Part shown: piece by piece, positions 53,347 through 60,830 of the stretch
How positions within the stretch are numbered: the first letter of the stretch is position 1
How the letters are laid out: each line of letters opens with the position of its first letter
Origin: Actinomadura syzygii
Lineage (GTDB): Bacteria > Actinomycetota > Actinomycetes > Streptosporangiales > Streptosporangiaceae
Assembly: GCF_008085905.1 (NCBI RefSeq)
Contig: NZ_VSFF01000004.1
Location: 434,001 to 498,000 of the forward strand
DNA length: 64,000 bases
Reading direction: 5' to 3'
Notes under the pieces: model-generated
The model's input: the letters and a program-made list of their open reading frames with translations, nothing else
Told to the model about the DNA's origin: nothing
Database searches by the model: none
Made by a program: the position numbers and the translations under genes

Positions 53347-54834
53347 GTCGAGGACGGGGGTGAGCGCCGCGACCACCAGGAGGTTCGCCGCGAGCGCGAT
53401 GAGCGCGGTGTAGGCGTTGACCTCCCAGCCGCCGACGCCGATGGGCGCGACCGAGGAGAACCCGCTGCGGACGACCAGGACCGTCCCGGTGACCATGCCC
53501 GCGGCCCATCCGGTGAGCAGCGCGCGGGGGTGGAGGCGGCGGCTGTAGAGCCCGATCGCGACGGCGGGGAACGTCTGCAGGATCCACACCCCGCCGAGGA
53601 GTTGCAGGTTGATGGCGTCCTGGTCGCGCAGGCCGAAGACGAAGACGATCGCGCCGACCTTGGCGACCAGCGAGACGAGGCGCGCGATCCGCATCTGGTG
53701 CCGGGGCGTGGACGCCGGATGGAAGTAGGGCGCGTAGATGTTGCGGACGAACAGCGTCGCGACCGCGATCGACATGATCGCGGCGGGCACGAGCGCGCCT
53801 ACCGCGAGGGCGCCGAACACGAGCCCGGTGAGCGCCGCCGGCATCAGCTCCCTGACCAGTAGCGGGACGGCGGCCTCGGCGGCGCCCGGCGGGGCCCGCA
53901 CCCCGGCGGCGAGTGCGGCGACCCCGAGTAGCGCGAAGAGGCCGAGCACGCCCGTCCAGGCGGGGAGGCCGATGGACGCGCGGCGCAGCGTGTCGGGGCT
54001 CCTCGCCGAGAACGCGGCGGTCAACACGTGCGGGTACATCAGCAATGCCATCGCCGAGCCGAGGGCGAGCGTGGCGTAGACGGTGAACATGCCCGGTCCG
54101 AGGGTCAGCGAGGCGCCTGGCGCGCCGTGGGCGGCGAGTTCGCGTTCCGCGCCGTCGAACATCGGCCCGGGGCCGCCGAGCCGGTGCAGGACGACGGCGG
54201 TCACGGCGAGCACCGAGCCGAAGATCGCCGTGCCCTTGGCCAGCGAGATGATCGCCGGGGCGCGCAGCCCGTGCCGGTAGGTCGCGAAGGCCAGGAAGGC
54301 GAAGACGCCGATCAGCGCGAGGTCGCCGGCGGCGCCGCGCGGGTAGAGGCCGCCCGCGGCGAGCACCGCGCGGATGCCGAGGAGTTGGAGCGCGATGTAC
54401 GGCATGGTGGCCAGCACGCCGGTGATCGCCACCACCAGCGCGAGGCCGGGCGAGCCGTGCCGGTCGCGGACGTAGTCGGCCACCGTGATGTGCCCGCCGC
54501 GGCGCGCCTCCGTCCACAGCTTGGGCAGCAGGACGAACGCCAGCGGATAGACGATGACCGTGTAGGGCAGCGCGAAGAAGCCGAGCGAGCCCGTCCCGTA
54601 GACCAGGCCCGGGAGGGCGGCGAACGTGTAGGCGGTGTAGATGGTGCCGCCGAGCAGGAACCAGACGGTGGCCGTCCCGAACCGGCGGTCGGCGAGCGCC
54701 CAGCCCTCCAGCGTCGGCAGCTCGGGCCCCGGCCGGAACCAGCGCGCGGCGAACGCCAGCAGGGAGGTGCAGCCGAGCACCGCGACGAAGGTCGCCGCGC
54801 CCATCGGCTCGATCATCAGATCACCGCCAGTCAT
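53263..54834 (-). CDS. sodium:solute symporter (MctP/monocarboxylate-type)
   Basis: A 523-residue transporter with about thirteen hydrophobic segments. The SSS-family signature region is in helix 1-2 (GWALADRRFGTATVWFLLGG, TIYTAYTFAALPG) and near helix 9 (LVFGALAVGALVPAAIMSIAVATLFVRNIYAPY). The whole resembles monocarboxylate/pyruvate permeases MctC/MctP. The usual small DUF3311 partner lies next to it but on the opposite strand. The stop overlaps a short duplicated frame that is in turn coupled to the sigma gene. Confidence 0.85.
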   Translation of the reverse strand: MTGGDLMIEPMGAATFVAVLGCTSLLAFAARWFRPGPELPTLEGWALADRRFGTATVWFLLGGTIYTAYTFAALPGLVYGTGSLGFFALPYTVIVYPLAFVLLPKLWTEARRGGHITVADYVRDRHGSPGLALVVAITGVLATMPYIALQLLGIRAVLAAGGLYPRGAAGDLALIGVFAFLAFATYRHGLRAPAIISLAKGTAIFGSVLAVTAVVLHRLGGPGPMFDGAERELAAHGAPGASLTLGPGMFTVYATLALGSAMALLMYPHVLTAAFSARSPDTLRRASIGLPAWTGVLGLFALLGVAALAAGVRAPPGAAEAAVPLLVRELMPAALTGLVFGALAVGALVPAAIMSIAVATLFVRNIYAPYFHPASTPRHQMRIARLVSLVAKVGAIVFVFGLRDQDAINLQLLGGVWILQTFPAVAIGLYSRRLHPRALLTGWAAGMVTGTVLVVRSGFSSVAPIGVGGWEVNAYTALIALAANLLVVAALTPVLDRLGVPRGTGPRPRTVPPPLGGRTETIA

Positions 54835-54970
54835 CGCCTGATCTCACTAATGTTGCGCGGATCACGGCATCGGTTGACAGCGGATGCCCGCGAATCTCGG
54901 CCGATGTCCGTGTAAACCGATCCGGCGGCGCCCGCAACTCTGCTCCGACGACAACCCCACGGAGGCCCCG

Positions 54971-55225
54971 ATGAGCGAGTCGAGCGCCGCACCGGACCAC
55001 CCGCCCGACCCCATCCAGGTGCCCCGGTCCGGGCGACGGTGGGCGGCGGCGGTTTGTTTGGCGGTGCCGGTCGTGGCGCTGCTGGGCGTGCCCTGGTACG
55101 CGGGCACGGACGTCCATCTCGCGGGCGTGCGGCTCTTCTACTGGTACCAGTTCGCCTGGGTGCCGGGGAGCGTCGTCTTCATGGTGGCCGCCTATCTGCT
55201 GCGAGGAGGCCGCGACCGTGAGTGA
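54971..55225 (+). CDS. DUF3311 membrane protein
   Basis: An 84-residue protein with two membrane helices: RRWAAAVCLAVPVVALLGVPWYAG and FYWYQFAWVPGSVVFMVAAYLL. The V-P-W-Y and F-Y-W-Y-Q motifs are typical of DUF3311, a small subunit usually encoded immediately upstream of an MctP-type symporter. Here it runs away from the symporter, separated by 136 bases. GGAGG lies before the ATG. Confidence 0.85.
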   Translation: MSESSAAPDHPPDPIQVPRSGRRWAAAVCLAVPVVALLGVPWYAGTDVHLAGVRLFYWYQFAWVPGSVVFMVAAYLLRGGRDRE

Positions 55226-55346
55226 CCCGTGACGGGCGCGTAGCGTCCGCCGCCTTTCTCCTCCGTCCCGAAGGACATCGGGTCGCGCAGTTCAGCACCG
55301 GGCGCGCTTCCGCGCTGCCCTCATCCCGGAACTCAGGAGGTTCCCC

Positions 55347-57527
55347 ATGCCCGGACCAGGCTCCCTCGCCTCACGAGTGACCACCAGATCGGTGCTCGTC
55401 TGGAGCGCCGTCTCGCTCGCGGGCGCCGTCGCGTGGGGCGTGCTGGCCCTGTCGCGCGGCGAGCGGATCTCCGCGATCTGGCTGGTCGTGGCCGCGCTCG
55501 GCTCATACGCCATCGGCTACCGCTTCTACTCGCGGTTCATCGCCCGCCGGGTGCTGAAGGTGGACGACGGCCGCGCCACCCCCGCCGAGCGGCTCGACGA
55601 CGGGGTGGACTTCCAGCCCACCGACCGGCGCGTCCTGCTCGGCCACCACTTCGCCGCCATCGCGGGCGCGGGCCCGTTGGTCGGCCCGGTGCTCGCCGCG
55701 CAGATGGGCTACCTGCCGGGCACCGTCTGGATCATCGTCGGCGTCATCTTCGCGGGGGCCGTCCAGGACATGGTCGTCCTGTTCCTGTCCATGCGCCGGG
55801 ACGGCAAGAGCCTCGGCCAGATGGTGCGGGACGAGATCGGCGTGGTCGGCGGCGTCGCCGCGCTCGTCGGGGTGTTCGTCATCATGGTCATCCTGCTGGC
55901 GGTGCTGGCGCTCGTGGTCGTGAACGCGCTGGCCAAGTCGCCGTGGGGGACGTTCTCCATCGCGATGACGATCCCGATCGCCCTGTTCATGGGCTTCTAC
56001 CTCCGGACGATCAGGCCCGGACGGGTGATGGAGACGACCGTGATCGGCGTGTCGCTGATGCTGCTCGCGATCGTCGGCGGCGGCTGGGTGCAGGAGTCCG
56101 CGCTGGCCGGGGCGTTCACGCTCAGCCCGGAGACGCTCGTCATCTGCCTGGTCGTGTACGGCTTCCTGGCGTCGGTGCTGCCGGTGTGGATGCTGCTGAC
56201 CCCGCGCGACTACCTGTCCACGTTCATGAAGGTCGGGACGATCGGGCTGCTCGCGATCGGGGTCCTCGTCGTCGCGCCGACGATGAAGACCGAGGCGGTC
56301 ACGAAGTTCGCGGGCAGCGGCGACGGACCGGTGTTCGCCGGGTCGCTGTTCCCGTTCGTGTTCATCACGATCGCCTGCGGGGCGCTGTCCGGGTTCCACG
56401 CGCTGATCTCGTCCGGGACGACGCCGAAGCTGATCCAGAAGGAGTCGCAGGTCCGGCTGATCGGGTACGGCGCGATGCTGATGGAGTCGTTCGTGGCGAT
56501 CATGGCGCTGATCGCGGCGTGCGTCCTCGACCCGGGCCTGTACTACGCGATGAACGCCCCGGCCGGGCTGCTCGGCGCCACGCCGGACAGCGCCGCCGCC
56601 GCGGTCACCCACCTCGGCTTCACCATCACCCCGGACGACCTGCGGAGCGCGGCGTCCGCCGTCGACGAGAACAGCGTCGTCGCCCGCACCGGCGGCGCGC
56701 CGACGCTCGCCCTCGGCATGTCGGAGATCCTGTCCGGCGTCATCGGCGGGTCGGCGCTCAAGGCGTTCTGGTACCACTTCGCGATCATGTTCGAGGCGCT
56801 GTTCATCCTGACCACGGTGGACGCCGGAACCCGCGTCGGACGGTTCATGCTGCAGGACGCCCTCGGCAACGTCTGGAAGCCGATCGGCCGGGTGGGCTGG
56901 AAGCCCGGGCTGTGGGGCACCAGCGCCGTCGTCGTCCTGGCCTGGGGCTACTTCCTGTACGTCGGCGTCACCGACCCGCTCGGCGGGATCAACCAGCTCT
57001 TCCCGCTGTTCGGCATCGCCAACCAGCTGCTCGCCGCCATCGCCCTGACCCTCGCCACCACGCTGCTCATCAAGAGCGGGCGGCTGCGGTGGGCGTGGGT
57101 CACCGGCATCCCGCTCGCCTGGGACGCCGCCGTCACGCTCACCGCGAGCTGGCAGAAGATCTTCGCGGACGACCCGAAGATCGGCTTCTTCGCACAGCGC
57201 GACAAGTTCTCCGCCGCGATCGACGCGGGCAAGGTGCTGCCGCCCGCCAAGAACCTCGACGACATGCACACGATCGTCCTGAACTCCACGGTGGACGGGG
57301 TGCTCGCCGCGCTGTTCGCGATCCTGGTACTGCTGGTGATCGGCAACGGGGCCGTCGTGTCGTGGCGGGCGATCCGGGCCCGGAGCCCACTGCCGACGGC
57401 GGAGGCGCCGTACACGCCGTCCACGATCGTCGCGCCAGCCGGGCTGTTCACGACCCCGGCGGAGCGCCGCGAACTCGCCGCCGCAGGCGCCGGGCCGAGC
57501 GAGGAAGCGGAGCCGCTCGCGTCATGA
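55347..57527 (+). CDS. cstA: CstA-type carbon-starvation/pyruvate transporter
   Basis: A 726-residue CstA family protein with about sixteen membrane helices, the length of Escherichia coli CstA (701). Family segments are visible: YRFYSRFIARRVLKVDD, HHFAAIAGAGPLVGPVLAAQMGYLPG, GAVQDMVVLFLSMRRDGKSLGQM, GALSGFHALISSGTTPKLI and GGINQLFPLFGIANQLLAAIAL. CstA proteins import pyruvate and possibly peptides during carbon limitation. AGGAGG precedes the ATG. The stop overlaps a YbdD-type gene, the standard partner. Confidence 0.95.
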   Translation: MPGPGSLASRVTTRSVLVWSAVSLAGAVAWGVLALSRGERISAIWLVVAALGSYAIGYRFYSRFIARRVLKVDDGRATPAERLDDGVDFQPTDRRVLLGHHFAAIAGAGPLVGPVLAAQMGYLPGTVWIIVGVIFAGAVQDMVVLFLSMRRDGKSLGQMVRDEIGVVGGVAALVGVFVIMVILLAVLALVVVNALAKSPWGTFSIAMTIPIALFMGFYLRTIRPGRVMETTVIGVSLMLLAIVGGGWVQESALAGAFTLSPETLVICLVVYGFLASVLPVWMLLTPRDYLSTFMKVGTIGLLAIGVLVVAPTMKTEAVTKFAGSGDGPVFAGSLFPFVFITIACGALSGFHALISSGTTPKLIQKESQVRLIGYGAMLMESFVAIMALIAACVLDPGLYYAMNAPAGLLGATPDSAAAAVTHLGFTITPDDLRSAASAVDENSVVARTGGAPTLALGMSEILSGVIGGSALKAFWYHFAIMFEALFILTTVDAGTRVGRFMLQDALGNVWKPIGRVGWKPGLWGTSAVVVLAWGYFLYVGVTDPLGGINQLFPLFGIANQLLAAIALTLATTLLIKSGRLRWAWVTGIPLAWDAAVTLTASWQKIFADDPKIGFFAQRDKFSAAIDAGKVLPPAKNLDDMHTIVLNSTVDGVLAALFAILVLLVIGNGAVVSWRAIRARSPLPTAEAPYTPSTIVAPAGLFTTPAERRELAAAGAGPSEEAEPLAS

Positions 57528-57715
57528 CCGGGATGCCGTCCGAGTGGCTGCGGCACGTCGTCCGGTTCGTCCGCTGGTATCTGCGCGAGATCACCGGAGA
57601 CGCCGCCTACGAGCGGCACGTCGCACGGCACCCCGGCCACGCGCCCACCCGCCGCGAATACGAACGACACCGAACCGCCCACCGAGACCAAAACCCCGAA
57701 GGCCGCTGCTGCTGA
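57524..57715 (+). CDS. YbdD/YjiX family small protein
   Basis: A 63-residue protein beginning with the ATG of an ATGA overlap with cstA. The pattern VVRFVRWYLREITGDAAYERHVARHPGH, then P-T-R-R-E-Y, is that of the DUF466 YbdD/YjiX family encoded downstream of cstA in many bacteria. It ends in two cysteines. It is thought to assist the transporter. Confidence 0.93.
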   Translation: MTGMPSEWLRHVVRFVRWYLREITGDAAYERHVARHPGHAPTRREYERHRTAHRDQNPEGRCC

Positions 57716-57805
57716 CCCCACCTCGTACCTGGCCCGATCCCGCCCCCGAACCGAGCGGGGGTGTTCGTTGAGCGGTGAGGGCGGCTTTCGGTGCGGTGGG
57801 GCGGG

Positions 57806-58963
57806 TCAGAGCCAGTCGCGGCGTTTGAAGATCAAGTAGAGGGTCAGGCAGGTGCCCAGCATGAGGGTCAGGGCTATGGGGTAGCCCGCGATCCAGTGGA
57901 GTTCGGGCATGTGGTCGAAGTTCATCCCGTAGACCGTCCCGATCAGGGTGGGGGCGAACAGGATGGCCGCCCAGGCGGAGATCTTCTTGATCTCCTCGTT
58001 CTGGGCGTAGCTGGCCTCGGTGAGGTTCTTCATCTCCTCGTTCTGCGCCTGGGAGACCAGGGTCGCGTTGACGGTGAGGATGTCGGTCAGCATCTGCCGG
58101 AACCCGGTCACCCGCTCGACGACGGTCGTGGCGTGGTCGGCGACGTCCCGCAGGTAGCGGCGCAGCTCCTCGTCCGTGCCGTACTTGTCGAAACCGGCGA
58201 TGAGGCGGTCGAGCATGGCGAGCAGCGGGATCGTGGCGCGCTGGAACTCGATCACCTCGCGGGAGAGCTCGTAGATGCGCCGGGACACCTTCGGGTCGCC
58301 GCCGAAGACCTCCGTCTCGATCTCGTCGATGTCGTTCTGCAGCCCGGCGACAACGGGGGCGTACCCGTCCACGACGGCGTCGAGGATCGCGTAAAGGATC
58401 GCTTCGGTGCCGCGTTTGAGCAGGTCGGGGTCGTCCTCCAGGCGGCGGCGCACGATGGCCAGGTCGGGCGCCTCGCTGTGCCGGACGGTCAGCACGAAGT
58501 CGGGTCCGAGGAACACGTGCAGCTCGCCGAAGTCGACCTCCTCGGTCTCGTCCAGGTAGCGGGCCGAGCGCAGCACCACGAACAGGGTCTCGCCGTAGCG
58601 CTCCAGCTTGGGACGCTGGTGGGCGACGATGGCGTCCTCCAGCGCCAGTTCGTGCAGCCCGAACTCCTCCGAGAGCGCGAGCAGCTGCGCCTCGACCGGC
58701 CGGTACAGGCCGATCCAGGCGAGGCCGCCGCTGGTGGCGCGGAGCCGCGTGATGGTGTCGGCCAGCGTCGCGGGCGAGTCGACGCGCCGTCCACCGCGGT
58801 AGAGGGCGTTGTCGATGACGCGGTTGTCCATCGCGGCGTCGGCGATGCGGGACCGCGGGTCCATCGACTCCTCCGGCGCGACGAACTCGTCGGCGGCGGA
58901 GCCGCGGTCCGGGCCCTGCGCGCGTTTGAGCGGACGCAGCGGACGCAGCCTGCGCTCGGCCAT
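57806..58963 (-). CDS. corA: CorA family magnesium/cobalt channel
   Basis: A 385-residue CorA-type channel. A large N-terminal cytoplasmic domain (IGLYRPVEAQLLALSEEFGLHELALEDA, then the long helix) precedes two C-terminal helices. The selectivity motif YGMNF is present in GTVYGMNFDHMPEL between them, and the end is KRRDWL. AGGAGG lies eight bases before the ATG at 58963. It converges with the YbdD gene. It should mediate Mg2+ influx. Confidence 0.93.
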   Translation of the reverse strand: MAERRLRPLRPLKRAQGPDRGSAADEFVAPEESMDPRSRIADAAMDNRVIDNALYRGGRRVDSPATLADTITRLRATSGGLAWIGLYRPVEAQLLALSEEFGLHELALEDAIVAHQRPKLERYGETLFVVLRSARYLDETEEVDFGELHVFLGPDFVLTVRHSEAPDLAIVRRRLEDDPDLLKRGTEAILYAILDAVVDGYAPVVAGLQNDIDEIETEVFGGDPKVSRRIYELSREVIEFQRATIPLLAMLDRLIAGFDKYGTDEELRRYLRDVADHATTVVERVTGFRQMLTDILTVNATLVSQAQNEEMKNLTEASYAQNEEIKKISAWAAILFAPTLIGTVYGMNFDHMPELHWIAGYPIALTLMLGTCLTLYLIFKRRDWL

Positions 58964-60830
58964 CCCTCCCACCTCCTCGGTTCGGATCGGGGACGATTGT
59001 GCCCATGATGTCCGGGTCGGCGTCCCATCCGGGTCGCCGTCCGGTGTGTCGGCGTGCCGTGACGGCCGCCGCCACGGCGGCTCCGCAGCCCCGCCACCTA
59101 CAGTGACATCACGGCCATACCGGCGAGCAGGCCGGGGTGTCCCCCGCCGCCGACCGCAGACCGCCGGGCGCTCGCCGCTGCCGTCGCCTCCAGTGAATGG
59201 ACGCCCGGCGGAAGTGTGAAATGGCGATTGCCCAACGTGACCAATTTCGGCTCGACCAGGAGAGATGGGTCGCCGCCGAAAAACGGTGTCCCGCAGTGCG
59301 ACGGTGAGATGAGCGGCGGACGGCGAGCACGGCCATTCGGCCTGCGCATGGCGGGATCATGAAATCTTGTCGGGTTTACTCGGCGTAGTGATCAGCACGT
59401 GATAAAACGCGAACGTTGTTCACACCTGCTGACGGGTGATCGAGATGGCCGCTGCTCATTCCGGCTTCGGCGGCACACCGGGAACGGCAGGGCGAAACGG
59501 CGCCGTCCGGCGGCCGGAATGCCACTGTCGGGCATGGGTCGCCGTGTCGCCCGGCACCCGTATCGGCTCCGGCTCCGTCCGCCATGAATGTGCGCAGCGG
59601 GCACCAGGGACCGCGGCGGCACCAATGACGGTGACAATGTCGCGTAGCCCGCGTCCACGCGAACTCGACTTCGTCGGACGCCGGGGCCTGCCCATCCCGG
59701 AAGCGTCCTCACCGCTAATCGGCGGCGCGGAGCTGCGCTCATCGGCCCGACCTCCCGTCCGGTGACGCCCGCGCCTTGCCGACGTCCTCCCCAAGGGAGA
59801 CGCAAGCGCGCTGACCTTCGCCGATGCGCTGGCCGGTCCCGGCCAAACGAGCCCGCGGTAAGCCTGCCGGAACGTCGTCCGCGAACACGAATCCCCTGGT
59901 CACGGCCTCTTTTAGGTCGGCGGCGGCACTCGGCCGCGCCTGCCGAGGTCAGAGCGCGTGGCCGGGAGGTTAGCGACCGGTAAGCGAATGTCGGAGACGA
60001 TGACCGCATGCTCCCCGGCCAAAGACGTCATCGCCATGATGCGCTCGCGTTCCCCGCGAGGCGCCGGTCGCGTCCCTCGCCCCCGCCCGGTCCCTTGAGG
60101 GCGTGTCCCGGCGCCAGGACAGCCGGAGCCTTCCGCCCACCACACGTGTAAACAGCCGACCCCCGCGCGGCGCCACCAGATCCTGGGAAGTCTGTGAACG
60201 GGGGTTGAAATGCGGACCACAAGAGCTCCGCGCAAGCGATGCACCGCGATAGTGCGTCGCTTTTACGTGTTTCCGCGATAAAACAGACGCGCGCGTCCAC
60301 GCAAGCGCCGCGCGCAATGTTTCACCTGCTATTAAATTGACCGTTCCCTACCCGCCCGGACCCCCCGCGTACACCCACTAATTCGTAGATGCGCGAATAC
60401 CGAACGTAATGTCTACCGGCCGGTTTTCACGCCGTGCGAATGCCTGCTCACAGGTCGTGCAGACCCAATGGGCGACGGCAAAGCAAACGCACTTGCCAAC
60501 GGTCATGATCACGTTCTAGAAAATAGGACTAGGGGGAGTGTAGGGGTCCCCACCGATTAGGGGTCCCAATAGGCTGGCCGAGATGCCGTGCCCGGAATGT
60601 CCCGAGGGCTCCGGGGCGCCGGCCAGAGATCCGGATAGACGTACGACAGCCGACCGAAAGTGAAAGCAACGGGGATGTGGACTCTGGCGGGACGGACGGG
60701 CCGCACGCCGGCACCCGGCGCGCGCGACGCGAATGACACGCACGGCGCGCGCGCCACAGCCGGACGACAGCATGCCGCGGGGCGAACCGGCCTCGCGGCG
60801 CCGCAGCTTACAAAGGGGGAAGCTCAGCGG
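58964..60830. other. 1.87-kb gene-poor region
   Basis: No complete gene is supported on either strand, although frames stay open because of high GC. One minus-strand stretch (59098-59349) reads GDPSLLVEPKLVTLGNRHFT then LPPGVHSLEATAA, like a decayed fragment of a Pro/Gly-rich surface or regulatory domain that I cannot place. Bases about 60330-60530 are AT-rich and precede three TAGGGG elements near the LuxR gene. The region may be a long regulatory leader or degenerate DNA. Confidence 0.45.
60530..60567 (+). repeat. TAGGGG direct repeats upstream of the LuxR regulator gene
   Basis: TAGGGG occurs at 60530, 60541 and 60558; the last two extend to identical TAGGGGTCCC decamers 17 bp apart, each containing a GGGGTCCC half-palindrome. 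They lie about 265-300 bases before the regulator ATG and look like binding sites for an activator, perhaps the LuxR protein itself. Confidence 0.5.

Noticed and set aside
55503..57269. 588-codon open frame antisense to cstA
   Set aside because: Low-complexity His/Arg/Gln/Asp protein with no family resemblance; cstA and its partner are unambiguous.
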